DNA of 64,000 bases, from contig PJRA01000412.1 in assembly GCA_016987375.1 (NCBI GenBank), forward strand, positions 995,868 through 1,059,867, read 5' to 3'. Numbering within the stretch: the stretch's first letter is position 1; every line of letters begins with the position of its first letter. A program made the position numbers and the translations under genes. Below, piece by piece: positions 13,891 to 28,356 of the stretch. The notes below the pieces were generated by a model that was not told where the DNA came from, searched no databases, and saw nothing but the letters and a program-made list of their open reading frames with translations. This DNA is from Brachionus koreanus (lineage: Eukaryota > Rotifera > Eurotatoria > Ploima > Brachionidae).

Positions 13891-16800
13891 ATGACAGAAT
13901 TAAATAAATGTCATTTAAATGATTCAAGATTAATTAGAAATATTTTTTAATGAAAAGACTAGGGAAACTTTCTAGAAACAAATAGACTTATGTTTTCGTT
14001 GTTTTTTTTTTTTATTCTTTTTCATAAGCTAGCAAATAAACGATGAATAGAGGCATAAAGTATGGGTAATTAGAAACTTGAGCTTAGCTAGTACGAAAAA
14101 ATATCATTCTTTTTGAGACTAATCTAAAATATATAGACATTAAATTGATTAATTACAAAAAATTAAATTGAAAAATTAGTTTCATTTGAGTTGGTTTGAG
14201 AATTTTGAAAAACTCTTGTATTATTTTTCTTTGTTCAATTGTTAGTTTTTAAACAGTTTCCATTCTATGCAAATTTCTTAAGTCAATAAGGAATCATATT
14301 TTTTTCGTATCGTATTACAAGGCTAAATAAATATTCACATAGCTATATGCTGACTATTCGCTTAATTATAACTTAATCTGAAAATAATATAAAATAAAAT
14401 CTGATGCAAGCATAATTTCACAAACTGAAATGCTTAATTTAAAATTTAAAATAAACTATTTTATTTTCATGGCTTCACAAAATCTAAAAATTAAACTATC
14501 CTAAAGGTCTATTTCATGGCCAAACGCCTAGTATCATTTAAAATCATGGACAAACAATTATAACAGATTTTAGTGCTTAGCAAGTCACAAATTCTCGCTA
14601 TGGTAGCTGGAATGATTCAAAGGAGCTTAACTGGTTTTGTTGTTTTATAGTTGAATAATTTGTCAATTTTTTTTCCACTAATCACCATGAGGGTCGAATG
14701 TTCCACTCTTTTTTTACTTTCTAATCTTATACAATTAATCTTAGAGCTTTTTTTTTCAATGGCTTACATCTAATCTTATTCACAAAAACAAAATTTAAAA
14801 ATCTATAAATAACCATGCATGACTTAGCTATTTGATGAACATATTATAGAGAAAAGAAAAATTAATCAACACTAATATGAATGAAATCAAATCCATGTTT
14901 TATAAACTAAATTTAAGACCAATTGGGGCCGCTTAATAATCTTTATTTGTTTAAAAATATTCATCTTGATGTCCCCAAAACAAACGTTTAAAATCTAAAT
15001 TAAAGCCATATTAGGCCGACAAGGAAATTAAATCGACTTTTTTGTTTTAATTAAAGAATTTATAAAAAAAAAAGTTAATCTAAATGAATCGACCACTTGA
15101 TAAGGTTATAATGGTCTTCTATTTTGTTCTATAAGTATCATTGACTCACATTGAATTAAACACAAATGATTCAGCTTGTATTCTTAATAGGGAAATTAGA
15201 GTGTTACTCTAGGCGAAAATAATAAAATAAAAATGCTTAACTAGATAAAAAAAAAACAAAAAAAAAGTTTATGCAAACAATTTGTTATATAAGAATTTGA
15301 TATTTGATGAATCTTTGAAAGTTAGAGAGTATTTTGTTTTTTATTAAAAACCAACCGTGGATTAACTTGTTTACAAAATTACTTAGCCCATCTTCGTGAT
15401 TACAATTTGATTCTATTTTTTTTTTGATTCGACTCGACGTCCCACCTGCACACATAACTACAATTTTATGCCCAAGAGATTCAAAAAAAAAAACTGTATT
15501 AAATTAGTTTTACGGTCGAGCAGACTTATTGTTTAAGTTCCATTGTCATCAATTCGTTCCATTAATTGATGCTCAATTCTCCTAGCTGATATTTTTTTCA
15601 ATTCTCAATTGAAAATGTGCCCAAGTTTATGTGCAAGCATTTAATATAATTTACTCAAAAATTATTTAATTAAAATACAAGTCAGCTTATGTGACTTAAT
15701 CCTTTGAAATATTCTCCAAATCGATCACTGATTCTGTTTGTCTCATGTTCACTAAATAAACATTTTACAAATTCCTTCATTTCTACAAGATTTTTAGTTG
15801 CATACTTTATTTTCTTTTTTCAAAGATGTTTGCTCTATGAGCCATAACAAAAGTTTCTTAGCTTGACTCACATTCCTTTAATAAGATAAAACATTTAATG
15901 ATGGACATAATTTTAGAACTGTAATTACATACTATGAGAATATGACCTAGTTCGGTCAGTTTTGGTCAGAATGCCCTGAGGGCACCATTTAATTAAAATT
16001 GCTTAATAATGAATTGAGTGATTAAAAAAATATTTATAATTTTGTTTCTTCTTAAAAGCTTTTGCCAGTAATAAATAAACATTCACTAGAGAAAACAAAA
16101 TGGCTTATTTGATCAACTTGTTCAACTACTAATTCCAATATTCCCCAAAAAAAAATTAATCTTTTTTCCTCACCTTTTTTTTACACCGACCAAATTGTTG
16201 AATAATAAATATTTTTGTTTTGATAGCCAAAAAACCTGAGGGCAAATTTTATTAATTTTTTTTTCATCTCGATCATGTAGTTTTATAATCCATTTTCTAT
16301 TTTGTGTACTTAATAAATATTTATGTTTATTCACAGTTGCTCATTTGTCTGGAAACTTAAGCTCTCATCGTCTTTTGTACCTTACATAACTGTCCGATAT
16401 GATCATACATCCGATTGAGTAAACAAAAAGAAAAAAATAATTTTAATCTAAAGACAATGAGTTTGAAAAACAATTTGAGGAATTCGGAACAAATTTGACG
16501 GCAAAAATAGCCACTTAAAGAAAACAGCTTAATTCATTTTTGTTTTAATATTTGTTTCTATTAATATTATCCGAAAAAAAAAGTAGTTTGCTCAAAAAAA
16601 TTGAGTAAATTTTTTTTAAAGGTAAAAATTCCATTTATTAGCAAATAATTTTGAATGAACCATAGCTAAATATTTGAGTCAAACGGACAATCTTTGTTGA
16701 ATATGATTTCAATTCACTATAAATTTTTTTATTAATAAAGTCAGTGATAGCAGCAATATTTTTAACTTTTAATTGAGGAAATTTGGTCAATTACTTGAAA

Positions 16801-19800
16801 AATATAATTTCCTTTTAATAAATTCAAATAGCTACTTAATTCTAGAAAATTTCTCTCAATTATGTAATAAATAATTAATATTTAAAAATTAATAAAACAT
16901 GACGAGAATAAATTGAGTTCAATTGACAGAAAAAATAGCTCTTGAAAAAGAAAAAAAAAACAGTCCACGAGAAAATTTCAATACTTGAGCTATTGGAGGA
17001 AAACTTTAGACGCTTGTTGTTTTTAAAAGCTGATTAGAAATCACTTTGTAATTGATTTCGGCTAACAGGGTCAACGAACTCGACTCCTGCGGTTCACTTT
17101 TGACTCAAAGATTTTTGTTTATAAATTTGGCTAAATTACTATTTGATCTAATCCAAAACATTAGCTGTTGAAATATTTCTCTTATCGAAATTCTTTTCAT
17201 TAAAATTAGTTTACAATATTTAAAGCCTTTTAAAAACTAAACTAATCAATGGCTGGATTCTATCGATTAGTTCAATTATCGAACTTGGCGAATGCGAACA
17301 AAGCCTATTTGTTTGGAGAACCGAATAAACTATTTAACCAAAAATTTGTTTACATCAATGAGTCTTGAGTCTCGAAGTTTAAGGGTGCTATTTAGCAGAC
17401 CAGGAGTGTTAAATTCAATTTTTAATATCTGGCTAAATTTTTCTACAATATTGTTTCTTAAATAAATTAATTGCTAAAATATTCGAACCATGTTAAGTAC
17501 ATAATTAAGCTCATTTCAATTGATTTGGAGAGAAAAAGTCTTGCTGAATCATTTTGGCCCTACCGATTGATATATCGGCTTTTAATTGCACAACTATTGT
17601 TGCATTGAATCCCATCAAAACTAGTTTTTTACTTAATTTACTTGAATTTATTTAATAAAAAAAATAAATCAATTTTTTTCTTGAAATTTATAATAGCTAA
17701 CAATTCATGGCAATAATTTAGCTTCAGAATTTCTAATTTTGATTACACGAGTACAATAAACTCAATCAATATTTTTTTATTATGTATTGAAACTCAACTT
17801 CCAATGCAAATTCTGATTAAAAATATTAAATTACAAAAATTATTTGATTTACAAGTTTTTAGATACTTTTTACATTAGATTAATAAAATTTTGGTCGTAA
17901 AAAAATTTCTAAATCAATTAGATACTTAAAAAAATATTTGAGAGTCTTGAAAAAATAAAATCCTATAGCTTATAAAGCTACTTAGTAAAATAAATAAGGT
18001 AAATTTCTAAACTTTTAAGTTGACAGAGTCAAGTTTAATTTCTAAGAATAATTAATCGCTATCACTCTATAACAAATTAATAGTACAATATTTTTCATAA
18101 AAATCTTTAAAAGAAAAAACTATTGTTAATTTTTTTTGAAGATTACATATAACTTTGAAACAAATTATTTTATAAATGCTTTTATTCTATTATTTTGAAA
18201 TAATCTATGAATAATATAATCAGTAAATGGAGTCTAGTTCTTAAAATTAACTTAATGGAATAAATTTTACTTCACAAATCTGCTCAATCAATTTTCAAAC
18301 AAAACAATTTACACAAAAATGTATACAAATTTTGGTTTATACAAAATTTACATGGATTATGCTTTTTTATTTTAATTTATTCTAATGGATGATGTTTAGA
18401 ATTTTACTGGTTTTTAATTAAATAAACAAGAAAATATCCTAAAAACTAAATATTCTACTACTCGAAATTAATCAAAAGTATAAAGCCTAAAAAAATAAAA
18501 AAAAATTTTCTATTCATCTTATCTAATCCAAAATGAAAACTTTGAAATTTTTTATTTAAAATAACTAAACTAACAATCTGAAACTTGAAAAAAATATCAT
18601 TTTTTGAATTAAAGCTTAACCATATGTAAAATTTAAATAATTTAATTTTCTTGTCTTCTAATTTTATAATCTAGTTTATCTTTATTGTATTGAATTAGAG
18701 TATATTGAATTATTTTAGTAAAAAAAATAATATAAATGTTCAAGAAGCTGTAAATAGAGTTTTTTATCCGGATAGAGCTGTAAGTAAGTTGCTAAAATTA
18801 GCAAAATCTATTCATATTTGCTTAAATACCTATTAAGATAAAGCCTTTAATCAGACAGACTTTATCAAATTATAACCAATTGGTTGATAGGTTATCACCA
18901 CAAAGCATTTACAAAAAAAACCAAAAACTTAATTCTTGATAAAATATTTTTCTTGCGATTAACTCAATTTATTAATAGAAGTTGAGAAAGTTTTTTTTTA
19001 TATAATTTTAAGTTCTAATTACAAAAATTGAATATCTTAAAAAATTTATTATATAAATTAGATCTTATACAAAATATTTTATTCAATGTCAATATAAAAA
19101 ACAAATCATCTAAAATATACAACTACATCAAAGTAAATTCTTTCCATTGTCAAACTATGATGTAAATACTGAATAAAAAAAATTGAAATTACAAATAAAA
19201 GAAGTAATAAATTTGAATTAAAAAAAAAATAATAAAATTTTTGATTTGATCTGACTTTAATTCGCTTTTTAAATATTGAATATCAGATTTTTCTACAAAA
19301 CTAAAGCCAAAAATAAATCTAGACTAAAATAAATAAGCTTTAAAGCTGTTTTTTTAAAGCTAAAGTGCTTTTAAATTAAATCGTAAAGTGAACAGTTAAC
19401 CTTTTTTTTTATTCAAGTCTCTAATTCAAATCGACCCGTTGAATATTCGAAATAAAATTTATGAATTATTGAAATGTCTCTACACTTTTGACAATTAAAT
19501 TAGAATTTAAATATGACCAACTAGGTATTAAAACTAATTTGTTTTTAATTTTATTTAAAAAATATCAAATAAATAGCGTTTAATTTATACGTAGACCGAT
19601 TGAGTATGCTAATGAGACCCAATGAATGCTGTTTGAACGTGTGTTTTATTTTTTTTTCCAAGTGCGACGTTTGTGTTTTTCTTTTTACAAAGAATTTTGT
19701 TTATTTGGCAAACGAGGTCGATCTTCTTAGATTAAAGTAATAACTTTTGCCTTAGACAAATTTTTAACTTCACATTGCACTTATATCTATCACTAGGGAA

Positions 19801-22560
19801 AAGTACATCGATAATAAATAGGCACATTAAGTTCAATTTTTGCATTTTTATTTCAATTTAATTGATAAAAAAACATTGAAATGTTTTATCTCAAAAGTTT
19901 GGTATTTGGTATCTTTAAGTTTTATCATTTTGAAATTGAAGAATTGTGTCTTTTGTGAATAAAAATGGCTTTTTTCCATCTTGATTCAATGTTTTAGTTT
20001 CAGAATTTTTCAATTTATTTTTAATTTACATCTTGATTTTTAGAATATTAAAGATCAGTATTTAAAATTTTTATAATCATAGAAATTTTAAAAAGATTTT
20101 GATCATAATCACGTTTTTTTGTTTTTCTATTGTGATGATTTTTAAAAATCTACATGATAAATAAGGAAAAAAAAATTAATTATGCATTATCGATTAATAA
20201 ATTCCTTAGATTAAAAATGTTCAAGTTTTTAATCATAAGATTTTTTATTAAAATTTTTGGCTCCATATTTTTTTGTTGTGCTAAAAAATATCAAGGTGTT
20301 TATTCTAGTCTAAGACAAATATTGAAGTAGAATTTATTGATACCAACCCGGCAATATATTCAGGTTAAGTTCCGAGTAATCTCTTATTTAAAAGCTTTAA
20401 GAAGCAAATAAAGGAAACAGGAACAAATAAAATTGCAATAATTTGATAAAATTATTCATTGTACTGATGTTATTGAATTTTAGAATTCTTTCACAATAAA
20501 TTTATCGAATAAAATCATTTTAGTTTATTTATTCTTTTTCGAAAAAGTAATTTCTTTTAAAAAAAAGCTAATTTTTCATCTTTTATTTTATTTTAATAAT
20601 AAAAATTATCTATATCGTAATTTTAATTTTAAAATTTAAACTATAGATTTAAGAGGAGGGCTTTTTAAACTTGGCTTCAACAAATATATTTACGAATCCT
20701 AAAAGTTAATTTGTTTAACTGAATTTTAAAAAAATGATGGCTATTTTTAATATGGCATACATTGCATTACTAATCAAAATGCATCCTTTTTAATAAAACT
20801 AAAAATTTTTTATTTCAGGGAAAAACTTTGAAATTTTTTTGTAATTATCTTTTATTTAGTTTTTTTTTTAAAGGTATTCATTGAATAAAATATCTTTATT
20901 TAAAATTAACTAATTTATGACATAAAAAATCACTAAAAGTTCTATGAACTTCTTTTTCAACCTTAAAATTCTTTTATATTTTAAAAATACTTTTATTATA
21001 AAGAAGTCTATGGATTCTAAACAAAATTCATCACTTAGAAAAAACGACAATATGACTTTGTTTTGTATTAAAGTTTTTTGTCTAAAAAATCTAAATAATA
21101 AATTTTAACAAGTTATGAAAAGAAATATTATTTTAAGCAAATTTTAATTTAATTTTTTTAATCTATTTAAATTATGAAAAAAAAAAGTACAATTACCCCA
21201 AAATTTTTTCTTTTTCTCTTAGAAATAAGATAAGCTTCTTGTTACTCTTTTTTGGAAGTAATTTTGCATTGATGATACTAAATTAATCTACTCTAAAATA
21301 CCTGATAAAATCTTTTTTGAGTTTTTTTAGTTGAATTAATTTCTAATTAAAAACAAGTAAATTTGATTTAACCGATGAGTTTACGAGTATTGGTCGATAA
21401 ATATCAATTTTTTATTCAAAATTAGTTAACTTTATAAAATTTTAATTTTATAATAATTATAAATCTTATAAATAACTATACTAACGTAATTGTTCTATTT
21501 TTTAGACATGCCAATTAAAGAAATTAAGACATGTCTTTTTATATCGAACATTAGTTAAAAATATTTAACCTATGACATGAACTTAAAGTCGAAAATGCAC
21601 TTAAAAAAGCTGGATTTTCGAAATTAAGAACATTTCTTAAATAAACCAGTGTTTTTTATAAAATAACATGTCTTAAAAATTGAGCATTTACGGCACTATT
21701 AATAATCATCTAATTTTATATTAAAAAAAAGAATTCTACTGACTGATATAAGTACTATTGTGATTATCTGTAGTGTTTGATGCGTTCAGAGCCTGTCCAA
21801 GTTAACGGTTTTTTGAAAGCTCAAAAGAGAATGACAAAAGATGAATTTTTTTTTTTTCAAGGTTAAAAATTATTTTTGTAAAAAAAGCAAAAAGCATTGA
21901 TGCATGATCGAAAATATTTTATGCAAATTTTACAGAAGCAAAAATTTTGTGTTCATTTGTGTTCACAGTTGGCTACTAATCAAAAGGCTTGGAGAGCTTA
22001 TAGAACTATACAGAACCAATTTTTAAAAATTAAGAAGGAATTTTTAATGTTTTTTCTCTTTTATTGTACTAGATTTTAAAGGACTCCAATAAGCAGACAG
22101 TTTTTGTGACGTTGCCAATAGAAGATACCAAATTCTTGCAACCAAAATATACAGGAAAAAAAACTTGACCATTTTAATTTTGACTAAAACTATGTAAATT
22201 GAAAAACCATGAGTTATTATTATTTATAGAAAAACCATTATTTTTAGATACCGTAAGACTTTGGTTAACTAATCTTAGAAATAATGTAAATTGTTAGTTT
22301 ATTTCGTTATTTCTTTTACAGTTATGTAAAAATAATATTTTAATTAATTCCATATTTTTTCTAAGATAGAAATATTGGGAATTATCAATCAAAATTAAGT
22401 TAAATTTAATTTTAATTCTAAGATAAAAATCAAAAACCAATATCTGATATTCATTAGCACCCACAAAAGCTTTGGTCGATTATTTGGCCGGTCGAAATAT
22501 TGTCTTTTATCTCGCCAAACTGGTTGAATTAATGATATTCAGTTTGACAAAAGCGAACAA
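13891..22560. other. Long AT-rich intergenic stretch
   Basis: This 8.7-kb stretch has long A/T runs and no frame or splice-flanked segment that I can assign to a protein. A TFAP2-type palindrome at 15972-15984 is listed separately. Slightly less A/T-rich patches occur near 15.43, 17.05 and 19.6 kb, but none gave a convincing exon. Confidence 0.5.
15972..15984. promoter_or_regulatory. TFAP2 (AP-2)-type palindromic site
   Basis: TGCCCTGAGGGCA is a perfect inverted repeat around a central G and matches the optimal binding palindrome known for TFAP2 transcription factors. It stands out in very A/T-rich DNA, where an 11-13 bp GC-rich palindrome is unlikely by chance. It lies about 5.6 kb upstream of plexin (minus strand) and 12.4 kb upstream of the PGAP6-like gene. 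Binding itself is inference. Confidence 0.35.
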
Positions 22561-22585
22561 AGTCGACTTAAGTTATCGTACTCAC

Positions 22586-22642
22586 TTGCAAATAAGCTCC
22601 CTTTAAGATCTCCATTTTTAAAGCAAAGCAACTTCCAATATG
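22586..22642 (-). CDS. Candidate internal exon, pairs with 23406-23462
   Basis: Minus-strand segment reading HIGSCFALKMEILKGAYLQ in phase 0, ended by a strong CAA|GTGAGT donor. An AG (ATGAAG) precedes it, though with a weak pyrimidine tract. It joins in phase with the candidate first exon at 23462-23406. The joined 38 residues look like real protein but are not recognised, and no third exon was identified. Confidence 0.25.
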
Positions 22643-23405
22643 CTTCATTTCTATATTTTTATGTTAAAAAAATCTAAGATCTAATAACATATTTTATTTG
22701 AATGAAATTTTCTGTCAGATAAATGCCTTTATTCTTCAATAAAGACACAATTTAGGAGGGCTTTATTTGCAAGAAAATACAGCAAAAGAATCGTTAAAAA
22801 ATTATTTTGTTTATTTTAAATCTTATTGTTTTGATTTAATAGGTTAAATTGGTAGAAATAGTTTTTTCCCATAGAACGTAACTTAAGCAGACCTTTCATC
22901 TCTAATTATGGTTTAATAATAATTTATAGCAAGAGTTAAAGAATGTTTATTTTAGTATAAACAACCATTTTTTTTTACATAGCCAATATTTCAGAAACTA
23001 GTTCAAGTTTGAAATGTTACTTATAATTTTTTTGATCAAATTTTTTTATAAACAAATATTTTCGCTAAAAAAATAAGAATGAGATTCAGAAAAATAAAAA
23101 TTTTATATATTTTTTTTTTACTTCAAATCAAAATCTAATGAAAAATATGTTTGATTTATCAAAATTTGAATTAAGCTCTAGAGAACAATTAGCTTTTAAT
23201 TTTTGATAGGTATTTTTGATTCAAAAAATTATCAAATAATTATCATAAAATTTACAGCTAAAGCTTTTAAAAGGAATTAATTTTAAAATCGATAATTTTG
23301 TTTTAAAAGGCCAGAAATTAAATTCGGAACGTATCTAATCGATCGGAAAATTTTCTTTGAATTAATGGAACATTTATCATGGGAAACGAATTCATCTCAC
23401 CTCAC

Positions 23406-23462
23406 CTGTTTAATGTCTTTTTCTTCGATTAAACTCAAAGCATTTTTTTTCAATCTATTCAT
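23406..23462 (-). CDS. Candidate first coding exon, unrecognised protein
   Basis: An ATG at 23462 on the minus strand opens MNRLKKNALSLIEEKDIKQ and ends exactly at CAG|GTGAGG, a consensus donor in phase 0. The predicted peptide is helical and charged, as in many intracellular proteins. A compatible second exon lies about 760 bp further on (22642-22586). The gene would continue towards lower coordinates through the apparent desert. No family was recognised. Confidence 0.3.
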
Positions 23463-26425
23463 GATTTAAATTAGAAAAAAAATTTCAAATCTTAACTCAT
23501 TAATTCTTCTACGGAAATTTTAATTTAAAAATATGTTCACAATGAAAAGAAAATTTGAATATCATGCGATTAATTTGTGTTTTGAGCAGAAAAACCATGA
23601 TTTTCTAAGGATGATTTGCTGCAAAGAATATGCACTTAATTATACAAGTAAAAGACATGGGCTAGTTTTAAGGTTGCATGCTACTCGAAGTCAAGTTTTA
23701 TACTATAATTAATTTAAAGCAAATTGTGCATTGTTCTTCTTATCTGAATTGTAATTTTTAATTAATTTCGATTAGTTAGAAAAAATAAGCTTATAATTAG
23801 GGGTTTTTGGAACCAAAAGGGACCATATTTTGGCTTTAATATATTTTATTAAAAATATCAATCACAAGATTAGCTTTTAAAAAAAAACGATAATCAGTCG
23901 TCAAAGTATTATTCTACAAAATTATTAAATCTTAGGTATTTATTTAAAACAGACAGATTCGCTTGTTATAATTAAGAATTTGCTTTAATAAAATTGACTT
24001 GTTTCATTAAGTATTTTTCAAGAGCCGGCTGGATATTTCCTGTCAATCCATTTTCTTTTTTTTTCAATTAATCTAAATTATATGTTAGTAGCGACCAGTT
24101 TGAGATACCGAATTTTTTGGCTGAAATTTTGTGAATAATGGGCTTTTTTTAGAGCAACAGTAATTGACTCTTGAACAGTCTGCTGCTTTTGTTATAAAGC
24201 CCACTTGAAAAATTCAAGCAAATATTTCAAGATAAAGCAGTATCCGTTTGTGAGACTTAATCATGACCCAATGCTAATAGGGCATTATTTTTTTAAATAA
24301 GATTAAATTAGAAAACAAATAAAACAAATATTTCATATCAATAAATGTGAAATATGCCAGAAGTATATCTTGAAATTCTAATTTTGGAAAATTTTATTAT
24401 AATTTAGTCTCTTCCTTAGCCTCTTATAAAAAAAAAAAAACGATAGAAAATTTGATATTCGTTTTTTTTGTTCTATTTAAAAGAAATTACGCATTAGTTT
24501 ATTTAGTATATCAAATATCGGCTGACAAAATGCATCATCTGATGAATAATTTTCTTTATATTAAATATACTAAGTTCTATTTTTAATAAATAAGTAGATT
24601 TTCATTTTTAGCTATTTAGAAATTAACACAAACTTCAAAACATTATGCCGAAAGATCGAAAAAGCGTTTTTTTCTCTATTTAAATCAGATAAAAAAGCAA
24701 TCATTTTTTAATATCTATTGAATTGTTACATAAGCGTTTTTAGTAGATTATTTACACGCTAAGAATTAAATCTCTCAATTATTTATTTGAAAAAGATGAT
24801 CATTTTTTTTTAAATTTTCTCAATTATTGGAATAATAAATAAATTTTGATAACAATGGATTTTTGGTGATTTTAATTAAAAACTTAGTAAAATAAATCTT
24901 TTTTTTATCAAAATTTTTCTCTAGTAAAGTTTTATTAAAAACATCTATTTAAATTTTTATTCAAGAACTACCATTTCGTTGTTGAATGCATTTTTTTTCG
25001 TACTGATTTTATTGTCTCTAGTTGCAGTTCTTAAGTCTCATTTTTGGACAATAAGTCAAAAAAGCTTTCTTTCTTAGCATTAAATTTATTATTAAAAAAT
25101 TAGAATTTCAATTTTTTTATTTTTAAAAGTCGTTCATTGGAATTAAAATTGTTCAAAAGATAAATTTGAAGATTTATTTTTTAAAATCCATCTCTGATCA
25201 TTCTTTTTCTTAAATATTGCTAATTCAAAAATTTAAATAATTCTCTATTATAATTTTTTAAATAATAAATTAATGCAAGATTAAAATTAACGCATTTACT
25301 TGCAAAAAAAGTTTTTGTTCTTGTATTTTTCTTTGAATCAAATTAAGGTCTACATGAAATGTTTAATTTGGAAATTTTTGTTTCATAAAACTTTAAAAAA
25401 ATAAATATTGATAACTTTATTTTTGGCTTAAGAGCAAACCGAGTTAAAATAATTATTTTCAATAACCAAAGCAAAAAGAATTGCTTAAAAAATAAGATAA
25501 TTGCATAACATAGAAAAATGATTTATTTGTAAGACTTGGTATTAATTAAAGAAAATCTCATTGACATCTTTTTTTACAGAGAATTTTTTTTAAACTAAAA
25601 TGAGTTTTATTAGAAAAGGGATGAAGCTTCAGAAATCTCAGGCCATCAATCTGCAATTGATTTATAGTTAAGTCATCGAGTAATTAATAATTATAAAATG
25701 AATGAAATAATTGAACAGACTTTTTTTTTATTTTTTAAGGGGCCTAATATAATTGATTTATATACAAAATGCACTAGGCGATCAAATTCGAATTTAGATG
25801 AAATGATAACCACCCAATATTGAATGGAATTAATTCTATTGTATAAGAAAAAAAATATCGATTTTTTTTTACAAAAATGTATTTTAATTTATTGAAAAAA
25901 ATATCCTAGCTAGAATAAACTTTAAATGTTTACTTTGTTTAGCCAAAATATTTATCTGAATTCCGAATAGCAATTTAATTTTATTAAATAAAGAATTTGG
26001 CTAAATAATCATTTTTCTGCAACCTTTTTAGCTAAAATATCATCGCAAAAAGTGAATTCATTTTCGGGAATCTATTACCAAATTTTAGCTTAACTAGGAT
26101 TTCAAAATTTTTAATTATTTAAATTTTAATTAAAATTTAGAATTGGCTTGTAGCAAAAGCTTTCAATTAAAATAATCAATGATACCTCGTGCAAATCATA
26201 ATCAATTAACGTCAAATATTTTTTAATCAAACTTGTATTTTTGGGCTCTTTTTATTTAGGTTACTTATATTAGATTTAAATTGGAAAAAAATTTAAAACA
26301 ACAACTTACAATTCATTTTTATCGCGGGCCGCTTCTACATGAAAGCTGAGTAAATATAAATTGATAATAGGATATTATGATAATTTGTTTTATCATGCAA
26401 GAGTATTCTAAATTTATTATATATC

Positions 26426-26441
26426 TATATATATATATATA
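26426..26441. repeat. (TA)n microsatellite
   Basis: Eight TA units in a row, extended by imperfect TA-rich sequence on the left from about 26418. Confidence 0.9.
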
Positions 26442-26588
26442 CAGTAAAAAGAATTTGCCATAAATCATTCAAAAACTCTTATCAAAATTAAATAATTTTA
26501 TTTAATTAAATTAATTCAAGCAAATAAAAATCTAACCCAATTTTTTGATCAAATACAGCTAGGATAGATTAAAAAATTAGCCGCTGTT

Positions 26589-26730
26589 TTTTATATGTAT
26601 AGTTAGCTTTTTTCTTTTTTTACATGAGGCTAAAATAAAAAAGCCATTAGGCCAAAAAATTTTATATGTATAGTTAGCTTTTTTCTTTTTTTACATGAGG
26701 CTAAAATAAAAAAGCCATTAGGCCAAAAAA
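26589..26730. repeat. Tandem duplication, two identical 71-bp units
   Basis: Copies at 26589-26659 and 26660-26730 are identical by eye over 71 bp. Each unit contains a small hairpin (GGCT ... AGCC). The lack of divergence in neutral A/T-rich DNA points to a recent duplication or a copy-number polymorphism. Confidence 0.9.
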
Positions 26731-28356
26731 TTTAATTACCCGCATTTCTCGTCGATCACCTCCCGACTCCGATTTATAAAAATACAACACATGTTAGTCT
26801 CAACTTGAACAACGATACCTTAGAGCGCATAAATTATTATTTTATTTTTCTATACAGCCAAATAGATTTCAATTTTTTATAAATTCAAGCAGTTTAATGG
26901 ACAAAATTTAACCTGGTCGTAGTTTTTTTTTTGCTTTGTTTATCAACGTACTAAATAAAATGTTCAAAATAGTAATAAAATTTAATTTTTTTTGCACGCA
27001 ATTTAAAAAATCAAAATTTGTTGAGCTAAACAAAAATTACAATTTTTTTTTCTATTTTGTATTTTTTTTATTATCATAAAAGTTACGTAACTATATTAAA
27101 TGTATCAGATAAATTTTCTATTTCAATTTAGATTTTTAATGCTTCTATTAGAATGAAAATAATTTATTTTTTTAAAACGTTTTTAGTTTTTAGTATTTAG
27201 AAATTTATCGATTATTTTAATCGATAAAATTCTGACCGTTTTATGACTCTGAACTATGCTTAGGTGATTAAGTTGCAATGGCACGCTTCTTCATTTCAAA
27301 TTAAATGATGCGTTCCGAGATTTGATGGAATTTTTAATCAAATGTAAATGCAAATCGTGTTTAGAATTTCGTGTTATGTAATATTTAAGTGGCTCTTCAG
27401 ATGTGAAATTTGCTGAAGCAATTTTTTTTTCAATCGTCATTCATTTAATCTATAATTTATTAAAATAGTTAAATCCAGGCCAAGTTCAATTGTTTTTCAG
27501 ATGTTTTTTATTAGTCTTTTTTTAAAGGACTTATTTAAAAAAATTTAGGTGTTAATTATTTCTAATCTTTGGGGAGTTTTGATATTTAATGACCAAAATA
27601 AGTATTTATTTGCAATGTCATTAGCGATGACTTTGATGAGTCGGGAAAGAAATAGGAGACATTCGAGCTATTACTAAGACCTTTCTTAATTTCAACCAAA
27701 ATATAATTGACTCATTGAGAAAGAGAATTTTTTGTGTAAATGAAATTCAATATGGCATGACTAGGTGATCACTTAAGGCGATATGTCTTTATTTTGGTCA
27801 TGTGCCTATTTCTCAAAAATTTTAATTTATCTAAGTGGTTTAAAAAAAAATGCTTTTGTTTTAATTTTTTTTTATTAAAAATTTAATTTTTATCAAAATT
27901 TTAAATCCTTACTTAACACATAAAGTAAAGATAAATTCGGAAATTTTTAATAGATTATTAAGCTACACTCGATCGGTAGGTCAAGTGTAAAAAAAGCATT
28001 TTAAATGAGCTAAATAATTAATTTAGAATGAATTAGTCATAACTAAGTAGATTTAAGGGAAATTTTTCTTTTGTTAAATAAATCAAAAATTGCTTTATTG
28101 ATGGCCAAGGGATTTTTTTTTATTATTTAGCCTAAAGTGAACCTATTTGGTTTGAAAAAATTTGATTTTTTGAATTTATTTCTAGATGCAATTCACTTTT
28201 TGTTTATTTGAGATTTTTAAAAAGAAATTTTAAATTTGTTTTCATTAATAATATTTAAAAAAAAACCTCAATAAAAGTGTCAATATAATGATTATCGGAA
28301 ATTAACGCCGCATTGTGAAAAATCAATTAGTTCATCTCAAGTTGAAATTATTTGCA

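Larger units (their letters stand above)
23463..28356. other. AT-rich intergenic DNA upstream of the PGAP6-like gene
   Basis: No gene is seen here. It contains a TA microsatellite (26426-26441), a 71-bp tandem duplication (26589-26730) and, just after it, a short GC-richer patch with a TATAAAAAT stretch near 26775 that could be a core promoter for a plus-strand transcript. The promoter of the PGAP6-like gene should lie somewhere in this region, but nothing fixes its position. Confidence 0.5.

Noticed and set aside
21897..22079. 60-codon frame, plus strand
   Set aside because: Short, isolated, no splice signals or family; probably chance or old element debris.
26390..26760. CRISPR-like array from the repeated 71-bp unit
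   Set aside because: There are only two adjacent units without spacers, in a eukaryotic genome; it is a simple tandem duplication.
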